Assembly: GCA_947627735.1 (NCBI GenBank)
Contig: CANQXG010000001.1
Span: 1-64,000, forward strand
Length of the DNA: 64,000 nucleotides
Source of the DNA: an uncultured Oscillospiraceae bacterium
GTDB taxonomy: Bacteria > Bacillota > Clostridia > Oscillospirales > Oscillospiraceae
Reading direction: 5' to 3'
How positions within the stretch are numbered: the first letter of the stretch is position 1; each line of letters begins with the position of its first letter. The notes beneath the pieces are model-generated. The model saw only the letters and a list, made by a program, of their open reading frames with translations, searched no databases and was not told the origin of the DNA. The position numbers and the translations under genes were made by a program. Below are positions 17,201 through 26,655 of this stretch, piece by piece.

Positions 17201-19954
17201 TCAGCACGCCTCCATCTGTCCCCTTTTTTTCTTTCTGTCCCGCACCAGCATCCAGATCACGATCCCGGCGCTGCACACCGTCATCACGGCGCCCAGCCTG
17301 ATGCCCGGCGAACAGTAGTGGAACTCGATGTCGTGGTGGCCCGCCGTCAGGGGCAGGCACATGAACATGTAGTTGCCTTTCAGTATCTCCGCTTTCTCCC
17401 CGTCCACCGTGGCGGTCCAGCCCTTGCTGTAGGGCACGCTGACGCACAGGATCTTGTCCTTGGACAGGTCCACCGTACCGGTCAGGCTGTTGGCGCCCCA
17501 GTGGATGTTCTCCAGCGGCTCCGCCCGCAGGGCCTCCACCTGCTCGGGATAGCTGTCCATGGGCAGGGCATACAGTTCGATGTCATCCAGCTGGGAAGTC
17601 CCTCTGTTGGCGAGTGTGATCGTCAGCGACGTGCGCTCCTGGTCGCTGTAGCCCAGATTTATCAGGTAATCCTCCTGGCCCTCGTAATAGGCGCTGTTAG
17701 AAGTACAGAGCGTAAAAGTACGGGAAACGCCTCCACACAGCACGCTCACAGAAGCCAATGAATCCGTGACAAGTCCTTTCAGCCGCACATATCCCTCCAC
17801 ACCGCCAGGCATCGAGAACGAGAGCACGAGCCTGCTGTTGTCCCTATCGGCCCGCAGCTGTCCGTCCTCCCATGCGCAGCCGTCGTAAGTGATCTCAAAG
17901 GGGACAGGCTTTTCGTCAAACGCCACGCTGCCCGCTCTCAGGTCCGTCGGCTCCTCCAGGGCCACTGTCTGGAGCATGGCCTCCCGTTTCTGAAGGCCGT
18001 TCATGGCGTTCAGCTCTTCATAGGATATCGTGGAATCATAGGTATATCCCCAGGGGAGAGCATAATCATTCTCGTAAATGCAATTTCCGTTGTCCGTTGT
18101 TTCTATCAAGCTATATCCATAGGGGACATAGGCTGTATTATTCTCTTTTTCAAAATGATACTTTTCCGATAGCAATGTCCCAACGCTGGTCGATTGGCCT
18201 GTATTGAGTATCTTAAAATATACTCCACAGCTCCACTGCTCCAGACCAGTCCAGAAATCGGCGACCGCTGACGGCAGCAGCGAACTATAATCCAGCATCG
18301 TGGGGATCTGCCATACGCCGGCTGTAAGCGGAACATAAGAAGTGCTGTCTGTCCTTCCCTGCGGCTCGTCCAGCAAATAGGGTTCCAGCTCTCTCTCCGC
18401 TACGTTCTGCAAATAGGCATTTTCATAACCGGCATCAAAGGTAAAGGTGGCCCACCCGACCATGTTCGGTAAAAACTTATAAAGTCCGATCGTGGCCATA
18501 TTTGCCGCGATCAGCAATACGATGACGGCCACGCGGATATCGGCGTACATCCTCTCCCGTTTCGCATAGAGCCTGTTTTTTGACCGCTTAGTACCGGGCA
18601 TGTTGAGTTCCGGACCGCTCACGATCGCCAGCGCGGCCAGCGTCGCGGCCAAAAAGATCGCTCCCACATATATGTAAGCCGGCGGTTTTGCTTTCTTCAA
18701 ATAGAACAGATTTATGAACAGCAGCGCGGCCATGTAGCATCCGGTGACCGCGATACACATCGTCCGCTGCCGCCCGGAAAACTTCATCAACTGGGGAAGC
18801 ATCTCCACCGTGATATATGCGATCAGCAATATCAGGCCAAATGTCCATCGGGATGACGGGTATTGAAAGCCGTTCATCATCATGCTTCCGGCGGGCAGGA
18901 TATAGAACAGCAGCCCCACGATCAGCAGCAGCTTCAGCGCTCTCTTTCCCTTGGACAGCATCAATCCGACCAGCGCGAACAGGCAGACTGCCGCAACTGA
19001 GAGCATGGTGTCACTTGCCGCCGGCACGATCAGTTGGATGATCCTGTTCCAATAAATACTGGCCGCATACAGCCACTGAAATCCCGCGACATGACCATAT
19101 CTCCCGGCGTCCAGAAATACCGCCGCCGCGGGGACAAACACGACAGCCGCCAGCCCGAGGCCAAGGGCATAGCCCCCGACGGCACGGAGGACCGTTTTAA
19201 CAAGTCCGCGTCCGCCGCTCTCCCGGAACATGCAGTACGCTCTGACCAGCCCATAAACGCCGATCATGATCGTTATCTCGTACAGGAAGTAGTAGCTGCA
19301 CAGCCCGCCATAAAATGTGGCAAATATGAGCGTATACGGCCTCTCCTTCCGCAGGACCTTTTCCACGCCCACGACCATCAGCGGCAGGACGATCATCGGA
19401 CTGACAAAATACGGATGCGTGGAAACGGCATACAGTGCGATCCCGCTGAAGCAGTAGATCATACTGCCCGCAAGACTGACCCCCCCCCGCTTGTTAAAAT
19501 AGTCACAAAGATATAGGAAGCTCAATCCGGCAAGGTACAGTCTGAAAAAATCAATGAAAGTGTAGGCGAACTCCCCGTATTTCGTCAGGACCAGCGCGGC
19601 GAGAAGGGAGATCGGGTCCGTATCTCCGTGCGGGTTCAGCGTCCCGATCACATCACTTCCCATGCCCATGCTCAGATCGAACATCGGCACCCCGAACTTC
19701 CCGTGCAGCGCATTGAGGATCACCCGCCGCACTGCCCTGGCGGTATAGATCAGGAATCTGTAATGCTGGTCCCGCGCGTCACCGGCTTTCATAATCGTTC
19801 GCGCCTCGGCCCAAAAGGGACTGAATATGCATACCGAGAGCAGCAGGAAAAGCACGGTGTACATCCCGTACCATATCCATGTCCGCCTGCGGCGCGAACT
19901 TAAATCCCAGCGTTCCGTCAGCCGGTCATAGGTATTAAAACAGCGATCCGTCAT
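17201..19954 (-). CDS. YfhO-family membrane glycosyltransferase, copy 1
   Basis: About 917 residues with some 12-14 predicted membrane helices in the first two thirds and a large extracytoplasmic C-terminal beta-rich part, ending in one more helix. YfhO proteins transfer sugars from undecaprenyl phosphate to surface polymers. LNPHGDTDPISLLAAL and TFYGGLCSYYF are characteristic loops. A run of nine G (minus strand; 19480-19488) lies inside the coding sequence at NKRGGVSL and is currently in frame. About 200 bp near the 3' end is almost identical to copy 2, although the genes are otherwise diverged. Start ATG 19954 follows GGAGGAGAAATAAG. Confidence 0.85.
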   Translation of the reverse strand: MTDRCFNTYDRLTERWDLSSRRRRTWIWYGMYTVLFLLLSVCIFSPFWAEARTIMKAGDARDQHYRFLIYTARAVRRVILNALHGKFGVPMFDLSMGMGSDVIGTLNPHGDTDPISLLAALVLTKYGEFAYTFIDFFRLYLAGLSFLYLCDYFNKRGGVSLAGSMIYCFSGIALYAVSTHPYFVSPMIVLPLMVVGVEKVLRKERPYTLIFATFYGGLCSYYFLYEITIMIGVYGLVRAYCMFRESGGRGLVKTVLRAVGGYALGLGLAAVVFVPAAAVFLDAGRYGHVAGFQWLYAASIYWNRIIQLIVPAASDTMLSVAAVCLFALVGLMLSKGKRALKLLLIVGLLFYILPAGSMMMNGFQYPSSRWTFGLILLIAYITVEMLPQLMKFSGRQRTMCIAVTGCYMAALLFINLFYLKKAKPPAYIYVGAIFLAATLAALAIVSGPELNMPGTKRSKNRLYAKRERMYADIRVAVIVLLIAANMATIGLYKFLPNMVGWATFTFDAGYENAYLQNVAERELEPYLLDEPQGRTDSTSYVPLTAGVWQIPTMLDYSSLLPSAVADFWTGLEQWSCGVYFKILNTGQSTSVGTLLSEKYHFEKENNTAYVPYGYSLIETTDNGNCIYENDYALPWGYTYDSTISYEELNAMNGLQKREAMLQTVALEEPTDLRAGSVAFDEKPVPFEITYDGCAWEDGQLRADRDNSRLVLSFSMPGGVEGYVRLKGLVTDSLASVSVLCGGVSRTFTLCTSNSAYYEGQEDYLINLGYSDQERTSLTITLANRGTSQLDDIELYALPMDSYPEQVEALRAEPLENIHWGANSLTGTVDLSKDKILCVSVPYSKGWTATVDGEKAEILKGNYMFMCLPLTAGHHDIEFHYCSPGIRLGAVMTVCSAGIVIWMLVRDRKKKRGQMEAC
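19480..19488. repeat. Poly-C9 (G9 on coding strand) inside yfhO copy 1
   Basis: Nine consecutive C on the plus strand, read as GGG codons for glycine in the minus-strand gene. The paralogue at 19956-22697 has no such run at the equivalent place (FRCKDWAALIGS). A one-base slip would truncate the protein early, so it may act as a contingency locus. Current state: in frame. Confidence 0.7.
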
Positions 19955-19955
19955 C

Positions 19956-22697
19956 TTATTTCTCCTCCGAACTACCATTCACGGCGGCCCTTCGTTTTTT
20001 TCTGTCCCAGAGCAGCATGTAAGCCACGATCCCGGTACAGCACACCGTCATCACGGCGCCCAGCCTGATGCCCGGCGAACAGTAGTGGAACTCGATGTCA
20101 TGGTGGCCCGCCGTCAGGGGCAGGCACATGAACATGTAGTTGCCTTTCAGTATCTCCGCTTTCTCTCCGTCCACCGTGGCGGTCCAGCCCTTGCTGTAGG
20201 GCACGCTGACGCACAGGATCTTGTCCTTGGACAGGTCCACCGTGCCGGTCAGGCTGTCGGTCCCCCAGTGGATATTCTCCATAGGCTCCGCCCGCAGGGC
20301 CTCCACCTGCTCCGGGTAATCATCCATCGGCAGGGCATACAGTTCGATGTCCTCCAACCGAAACGTGCCTTTATCGGGGAAGGTGATCGACAAAGAGTCG
20401 CGTTTCTGGTCGCTGTAGCTCAGATTAAAGAGGTAATCTTCCCGTCCGATATAGTGAGAACTAGATTTCATGGTCGCCTTCAGCGTCCTGGATATGGGGC
20501 CGCAATCCATTTGTATAGTGATCTCTTTGTTTACTGTGTCATAACCGATCAGACGGACATAACCCTCCACGCTTTCGGGCATATCAAAATGCAGAATGAT
20601 CTTGGAGCCTGCACCGTCAACCTTGAGCTGACCGTCCTCCCATGAACAACCTTCACACTCCACCTCGTAAGGCAGTTCCGTTTCCGCAAACTCGATCTCG
20701 CACCCATCCTCCCAGGACGCTCCCTCCTCCAGCGCGATCGCCTGGAGCATGGCCTGCTGCTTTTGGATCCCATTCAGACCGTCCAGCTGTTCATACGAGA
20801 TGGCGTTGTCATAGGTATATCCCCAGGGAAGGGCGTACTCGTTCTCAAAGATGAGGTTGCCCTTTGCCGTTTCCTCGATCAGCCTGTATCCATAGGCCGC
20901 ATAGGCGGCCCTGTTTGCGGGTTCCACCTGATACTTTTCCGACAGAAGGGTCCCGGCGATGGTCTGCTGGCTCGTGTCTGAAATGCTGAAATAGAAGGGA
21001 CACCACTCGGTATGCTCTATCGCCTGCCAGAAATCCGACACATCGCCCAGCATCAGAGAGTTGTACTCCAGCATTCCCGGGATCATCCATACAGAGGACG
21101 CATTTCTGAAAAATATCGAACCATCTCCCCTGCCGCTCGGATCGTCCAGCAAATACGGCTCCAGCTCCCGCTCAAGCTGCCGGGTCTCCCCCGTAACACG
21201 GGATATCTCCGTGCCGGACACCGCATGATTCTTGGTATAGTTCCCCTGATCCGCCGCGAGATAATAGATCCCGTTCGCAGCAACATTGGCAACGACGAGC
21301 ACGGTGCACACAGCGATCCGCAGCGTCTGCCCGGTCCGCTTCCCGGCCTGCCGCCCGGCAGGCCGGGGCGCCACATCCCCGATCAGGACAAGAAGCGTCA
21401 TCACGAGAAACGCGACGGCGGACAGGATATAGGGAAGCGTCCGGATCTGCTTCACAAAGAGCACCGCCGCCATATAAATGCATGCCAGGCATACACATAT
21501 GGTCCTTTGCTTAACGGACATGTCCATGAGTTCCGGCAGCTCGTATACCACGACAAAGGAGAGCAGCAGGGCCAGACCAAAGACCCAGCGCTCACTGGGA
21601 TACTGAAAGCCGTTCATAAAGGTGTTCCCGATCGGCGTCAGGAACACGGCGAACAAAACGACGGTCAGGGCCTTCAGCGTCCTTTTCCGCCGGGAGCACA
21701 GAAGGAGCACTACAGCGAACAAACTGATCGCGGCAAGCCCCAAGACGACCGGCGCCGCCATCTGTACTCTGATCATGTTGAATATCCGATTCAATATTTC
21801 TCGGGCACTGTACAGTATCGGTATCCGATTGCGCTCGCCGGACCTCGCCGACTGCAGGAAATTCGTGGCAGCCGGCAGAAACACGACCGCCGCCATGCCA
21901 AGGCCAATACCGTATCCCCACGCGGCACGCCAGGCGGCAAGAACGAGTTCTTTCAGCTTTTTCGTTCTATAGATGTCGAAAAGCCGGATGAGTGCGTATA
22001 TCCCCACCAGGATCGTCATCATGTAAAAATGGTAAAAGCTGCACAGCCCGGCGTAGAAGGTCGCGAAGATGAGCACGTACGGTCTCTCCCGCCGCAGGAC
22101 CTTTTCCATGCCCACGACCAGGAGCGGGAGCGTTATCATGGGCGTGACGAAATAGGGATGAAACGTGCTCGAATACATCGCGTATCCGCAAAAGCAGTAG
22201 ATCACGCTGCCGATCAGGGCCGCCCAATCCTTGCACCTGAACGTATGGCAGAGGTAGAGAAAGCTCAGTCCGGCGAGGTACAGCCGCAGGAAAATGAGGA
22301 ACGTATAGGTATATTCACCGTATCTGGTGGGGACCAGCGCCGCGATGAGCATGAGCGGATCGGTATAGCCATGGGGATTCAGAACACCGATCACGTCATT
22401 CCCCAAACCGAGGCTCAGTCCGAAAAGAGGAAAAGAAAAGTCCCCTTTCAGCAGGCTCAGGACAACACGCCGCACACTCCTCCCCAGATACAGCATGAAG
22501 GGAAAATGCTGCGATCTTCCGTCGCCCGTTTCTATAAACGATTTATGCCCGACTATAAGCGGACTGTATGCCAGCGCGGCCGCCACTATAAACAGCGCCG
22601 CATACGCCGCGATCAGCAGCCATATCCTCCTGCGGCGGGAGCTGCGGTCATACCGATCCGCCAGACGCCCGCAGGTATTTTCCAGCCTCTCTATCAT
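19956..22697 (-). CDS. YfhO-family membrane glycosyltransferase, copy 2
   Basis: A 913-residue paralogue of the preceding gene with the same layout: many N-terminal helices (LNPHGYTDPLMLIAAL, TFYAGLCSFYHFY) and a C-terminal extracytoplasmic domain. It is 1 bp away from copy 1. The two share an identical protein stretch from SLTGTVDLSKD through GAVMTVC. Having two YfhO copies with one CsbB/GtcA-like partner suggests one lipid-linked sugar placed on two acceptors, or redundancy protecting against phase loss of copy 1. Start ATG 22697 has GGGGAGAAAA upstream. Confidence 0.85.
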   Translation of the reverse strand: MIERLENTCGRLADRYDRSSRRRRIWLLIAAYAALFIVAAALAYSPLIVGHKSFIETGDGRSQHFPFMLYLGRSVRRVVLSLLKGDFSFPLFGLSLGLGNDVIGVLNPHGYTDPLMLIAALVPTRYGEYTYTFLIFLRLYLAGLSFLYLCHTFRCKDWAALIGSVIYCFCGYAMYSSTFHPYFVTPMITLPLLVVGMEKVLRRERPYVLIFATFYAGLCSFYHFYMMTILVGIYALIRLFDIYRTKKLKELVLAAWRAAWGYGIGLGMAAVVFLPAATNFLQSARSGERNRIPILYSAREILNRIFNMIRVQMAAPVVLGLAAISLFAVVLLLCSRRKRTLKALTVVLFAVFLTPIGNTFMNGFQYPSERWVFGLALLLSFVVVYELPELMDMSVKQRTICVCLACIYMAAVLFVKQIRTLPYILSAVAFLVMTLLVLIGDVAPRPAGRQAGKRTGQTLRIAVCTVLVVANVAANGIYYLAADQGNYTKNHAVSGTEISRVTGETRQLERELEPYLLDDPSGRGDGSIFFRNASSVWMIPGMLEYNSLMLGDVSDFWQAIEHTEWCPFYFSISDTSQQTIAGTLLSEKYQVEPANRAAYAAYGYRLIEETAKGNLIFENEYALPWGYTYDNAISYEQLDGLNGIQKQQAMLQAIALEEGASWEDGCEIEFAETELPYEVECEGCSWEDGQLKVDGAGSKIILHFDMPESVEGYVRLIGYDTVNKEITIQMDCGPISRTLKATMKSSSHYIGREDYLFNLSYSDQKRDSLSITFPDKGTFRLEDIELYALPMDDYPEQVEALRAEPMENIHWGTDSLTGTVDLSKDKILCVSVPYSKGWTATVDGEKAEILKGNYMFMCLPLTAGHHDIEFHYCSPGIRLGAVMTVCCTGIVAYMLLWDRKKRRAAVNGSSEEK

Positions 22698-22765
22698 TTT
22701 TCTCCCCCTGTTTCACTTGATCCCGCGACGCTGCCACCGGGACATCCGGCCATAACATACCGTAA

Positions 22766-25516
22766 TCATTTCAAATCGATAGAGTCAAAATCCACCCGCG
22801 GGAACACCTCAAGCGCTCCGCCCCTTGTGGCGTTAAAGATCTTGACCCCGTTCTCTCCGGCGACTTTCGCCATATATTCGTAGCCATTCTGCATAAGACG
22901 GGTGCTGTGATCCTGAAGTCTCTGTCGTCCGGGCGTATGCCGCTGCATCTCGTCGATATCAGTTTCAACAACATGGATCTTTCCGTTTGAACCGGAATAG
23001 TCACAATCGACGCCCAAAAGGTATATCTCTGTGAATCCCATATACATAGCTATCTCGATCGCCGCATTTGTGACAGTAAACAGGTCATATAATGCGATCG
23101 ATATATCGCCGCATCTCTTCATATGCTTCGTCAGCATTCGATTCCGTGTGTGATTGCCAAAATGGATATGCAGGAATCTCTCTTTGCCCGTTAATTTACT
23201 GAGTTTAAGTCTGGACGAGAGATAGGCTTCTCTTTGCGGGATCTCCCCTTCTGAAACGACCCCCTGCTTCATACTGTTGATGAATCGCTCATGCCCCTTT
23301 GCGTCGATACACGTATAGTACGTCGGCCTCCAATCTGTCTTGTCAAATAACAGAAAAACGCTGTTGGAGGCAAATGTATACTCATTTTTTAGCCGCTCCA
23401 GGTCCTCGACCCTCAAACTCGGCCCCAGTCCGATCACAAAGCATCGCTCGCCGGCATGTCTGCCGCGTGCCTGCCGGATCGCCGTCATTCTGGGGTCCAA
23501 TCCGCTCAGATGCAGCCAGCTCAGGACTCTGCATGCGGCGATCTTCAGATGTGTGTCCCATGACGCCCGGAACGAGAAAGGGGGCGGATTGAAAATTTTA
23601 TATGTGCGGCTCCATATCCTGGGGAAATGTTTTTTTAACCACTGCGCTTTGGGGGGCGGCGGCGCGACCGACAGCTTGCCCTTTGGGGCGACGAGAGCGG
23701 CACTTCCCGCTGGCAGCGGCTCCAGATGGAGATACCCGCGCCAATAATCTTCTGTTATCAATTCCGTGTACCGGGACCTGTATTCGGCGCTCACTTCACC
23801 AAGACGCTTGTAGATGAGCCTGCGGACCCTGAAGTAGTGATCGATGGTACGGAACAGTTCAATGTAGCTTTTCTCCGTCACGATCCCGGTGTCATTGGTT
23901 TGGTTATACTGGATCGCCTGTTTTACCTTATAAAAGTTGATCGGTCTGCAGGACAGCAGCGAAACTGTGACAATACGCCTGGACTTGGTCAGCCACCCGT
24001 TTAGGGTGATCTTCCTCCGTATTTTCCTCCACTTGCTTTCGTTGAATTTGAAACTTGCAAGGAATTGCGGGTAGTTGATCTGTTGGGGCAGCTCGTCAAC
24101 CTTGACCGGTCGATATCCCAGCCCGGACACCTCTTTGTGCAGCTCGATCGGGTCCTGTTCCTTCAGCCAATCCACACCCCGGCAAAAATCTTCAACGCCC
24201 CGCAGCATTTGTTCCACCTCGCCATAGCGGAAGCGGAGCACCGACTGGACAGCTCTGTTCCGGATATACCGGATAAGGCGCTTTTCTCCTATCTCGCTGC
24301 CGGTATAGTGGATGGCATTGGCGATCAGGGCGTTGCGCATGTCATAGTAGTGATAGGCACCTGGATAGGAGGCGCCAAATGAGTGCCAGACACCTACGCC
24401 GTGGATAAAAATGACCGGCGCGCCACTTCTCAGGCCATACTCGACGTCGTCCCGGTGGATAAAGATAGGAAGCGGTAAACCAATTCTCCGGACGACCGAA
24501 AGCGGAACACAGCAAAACGTCCATGGGGAATACTGGACCCTCTCCTCGATCTCGTTGCTCAGCAGGTCGTTCAAGCGCGTCAGATCATATTTGTCCTTAA
24601 CATGGGTCTGTTTCCCGAAGCCGCCGTTCCAGCAATCCCCTCGTGTGTGCTGTATCTTCATATCTTCCAGGCGCATCGTCGCCCCGCCCACGGAACAATG
24701 TCTGTATTTGGACTTCAGGCAGCATAGAAATGCGTACGTCCGGGAGAAAATGTCCGGCTCAAAGACGATATCATCATCTGTAAACAGAACGTGGGTGAAT
24801 TTCGTCGGTCCATAGTGCAGGATCTCGATCAGCGACCTGGTAAAGCCGCCTGTGCCCCCGACGTTCATATTCTTAAATATGTGAACATGCTCGTTCGACA
24901 GTTCAGATGCGTCCAGCGTGCAGCCGTTGTCGGAAACGAAAACATCCATATTCCCGCATGTCGGAGCACCCGGGTCGTCTATCACTTCCCTGTTGAGAGA
25001 ATCCAGGTTTTTCTTAAGGTATTTTTCCCTTTTATATGTGCAGATCGCAATGCCTATCCTGACATCATTCTGTTTGGCCTCAGCCAAAGTCGTATAATAG
25101 TTTCCGCCATATATAAACGTTTCCTTCTTCTTTGCCTGTACCGCAAAATAATACAAGCCGGCGGAACAGTCCATCGGGAAAGAAAGCGATATGTTCTCCC
25201 GTTCGCGCAGATGAAATGATCTTGCTTGGAGCATCTTCGTGCGGACCGTATTATTGATCTTTTCAGCGTGCATCAGTGTTACCGTAAAATCACCGCATGC
25301 ATCCAATTCAACACTCAGATCATCAATACATGTATATTTTTTCCACTTTCCAATAGAAAACGAGCCAAAAAGCGTGTCAAATGTTACCGCGTCGCCTTCG
25401 TTCAATGTCAGGCGCTGCTCGGTAATATCGTAAGCGTTCTTATTTGAACAGCGAAAGTACAAGTCATTGATCGTGCATGTTTCTATGCGCGGCAATAAAA
25501 TTTTCTGCAATATCAT
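22766..25516 (-). CDS. GlfT2-like galactofuranosyltransferase fused to a DUF115/MptE-like domain
   Basis: Residues 1 to about 620 match the galactofuranosyltransferase GlfT2 layout: an N-terminal beta-sandwich, a GT-A domain with FTDDDIVFE, HRDDVEYGLR and GVGVWH, then a helical C-terminal part. From about residue 690 a second module (CFVIGLGPSLRVEDL, LLGVDCDYSG) resembles DUF115/6-hydroxymethylpterin-pyrophosphokinase-like proteins, often found next to nonulosonate and flagellar glycosylation genes. The gene is adjacent to glf (25545), which makes its donor UDP-Galf. Base composition is visibly more AT-rich than the rest of the operon, suggesting recent acquisition. Confidence 0.82.
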   Translation of the reverse strand: MILQKILLPRIETCTINDLYFRCSNKNAYDITEQRLTLNEGDAVTFDTLFGSFSIGKWKKYTCIDDLSVELDACGDFTVTLMHAEKINNTVRTKMLQARSFHLRERENISLSFPMDCSAGLYYFAVQAKKKETFIYGGNYYTTLAEAKQNDVRIGIAICTYKREKYLKKNLDSLNREVIDDPGAPTCGNMDVFVSDNGCTLDASELSNEHVHIFKNMNVGGTGGFTRSLIEILHYGPTKFTHVLFTDDDIVFEPDIFSRTYAFLCCLKSKYRHCSVGGATMRLEDMKIQHTRGDCWNGGFGKQTHVKDKYDLTRLNDLLSNEIEERVQYSPWTFCCVPLSVVRRIGLPLPIFIHRDDVEYGLRSGAPVIFIHGVGVWHSFGASYPGAYHYYDMRNALIANAIHYTGSEIGEKRLIRYIRNRAVQSVLRFRYGEVEQMLRGVEDFCRGVDWLKEQDPIELHKEVSGLGYRPVKVDELPQQINYPQFLASFKFNESKWRKIRRKITLNGWLTKSRRIVTVSLLSCRPINFYKVKQAIQYNQTNDTGIVTEKSYIELFRTIDHYFRVRRLIYKRLGEVSAEYRSRYTELITEDYWRGYLHLEPLPAGSAALVAPKGKLSVAPPPPKAQWLKKHFPRIWSRTYKIFNPPPFSFRASWDTHLKIAACRVLSWLHLSGLDPRMTAIRQARGRHAGERCFVIGLGPSLRVEDLERLKNEYTFASNSVFLLFDKTDWRPTYYTCIDAKGHERFINSMKQGVVSEGEIPQREAYLSSRLKLSKLTGKERFLHIHFGNHTRNRMLTKHMKRCGDISIALYDLFTVTNAAIEIAMYMGFTEIYLLGVDCDYSGSNGKIHVVETDIDEMQRHTPGRQRLQDHSTRLMQNGYEYMAKVAGENGVKIFNATRGGALEVFPRVDFDSIDLK

Positions 25517-25544
25517 GTTCCGGTGTTTGCTCCTTCTGTCTTTG

Positions 25545-26639
25545 TTATATTCTTCTGCTCAACGCGAGCGCCGATGCTATGACCTCATGCATATCGTAAT
25601 ATCTGTACTCGCCCAGCCTGCCGCCAAAAAAGATATTGGGCTGATCCATCGCCAAGGCTTTATAGCGTTCATATTTCTGCTGGTTCTTATCATCGTTGAT
25701 CGGATAATACGGCTCACTGCCCGGCGTCCACGTCATTGGATACTCGTGGGAGATGACCGTCCGCGGCTGCGTGCCAAATTCAAAGTGCTTATGCTCGATG
25801 ATCCGTGTGAACGGCGTTTCTCTGTCGGTGTAATTCATCACGGCCACGCCCTGATAATTGTCTGTATCCCTTACCTCCGTTTCAAAGCGGAGAGTGCGGT
25901 ATTCAAGCGGACCATAGCAATAGTCGAAATAGGAGTCGATCGTGCCGGTGTAGACGGTCGTTTCAGCGATGTTTTCAAACTCCGAACGGTTCTCGTTGTA
26001 GTCCGCGCCAAGGATGACCTCACTGCCGGACAGGAGCTTTTCAAATATCTGCGTATATCCACCGACCGGAATGCCCTGATAGGGGTCATTGAAGTAGTTG
26101 TTGTCATATGTAAAACGCACCGGCAGCCGGCGGATGATAAATTCCGGCAGCTCGCTGCACGGCCTGCCCCACTGTTTCTCCGTGTAGCCTTTCACCAGCT
26201 TTTCATATATATCTCTGCCGACCAGCTGTATCGCATGTTCCTCCAAATTCCGGGGCGGCGCCTTCAACTCCTGCCGCTGCGCTTCAATGATCGCCTTCGC
26301 CTGCTGCGGCGTACTGATGTTCCACATCCGGCTGAAGGTGTTCATGTTGAACGGTATGTTGTATAGCTCCCCGTGGTAATTCGCTATCGGAGAGTTGATG
26401 AAGTGGTTGAACTGCGCGAACTGCCGGATATAGTCCCATACCTCTTTATTTGACGTATGGAAAATATGGGCCCCATAGGTGTGGACCTGTATCCCTTCGA
26501 TCTGTTCCGTATAGCAGTTGCCGCCGATATGGCTCCGCCGGTCGATGACCAGACAGCGCTTTCCGCGTATTGTGGCCTCATGGGCAAACACGGCGCCGAA
26601 CAGGCCCGCTCCCACGATCAAATAATCATATTTTTCCAT
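25545..26639 (-). CDS. glf: UDP-galactopyranose mutase
   Basis: A complete 364-residue flavoenzyme converting UDP-galactopyranose to UDP-galactofuranose. Motifs are YLIVGAGLFGAVFAHE (FAD), HIGGNCYTE, TYGAHIFHT, the mobile-loop region EKQWGRP..LP..IIRRLPVR, and FGGRLGEYRYYDM. I chose ATG 26639 because the similarity begins there; the frame upstream is uninterrupted but unrelated. It supplies the donor for the two GlfT2-like transferases. It serves as the in-window reference that shows the deletion in the fused Glf at 4812-6395. Confidence 0.93.
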   Translation of the reverse strand: MEKYDYLIVGAGLFGAVFAHEATIRGKRCLVIDRRSHIGGNCYTEQIEGIQVHTYGAHIFHTSNKEVWDYIRQFAQFNHFINSPIANYHGELYNIPFNMNTFSRMWNISTPQQAKAIIEAQRQELKAPPRNLEEHAIQLVGRDIYEKLVKGYTEKQWGRPCSELPEFIIRRLPVRFTYDNNYFNDPYQGIPVGGYTQIFEKLLSGSEVILGADYNENRSEFENIAETTVYTGTIDSYFDYCYGPLEYRTLRFETEVRDTDNYQGVAVMNYTDRETPFTRIIEHKHFEFGTQPRTVISHEYPMTWTPGSEPYYPINDDKNQQKYERYKALAMDQPNIFFGGRLGEYRYYDMHEVIASALALSRRI

Positions 26640-26655
26640 CGCCCATGTCCACCTA

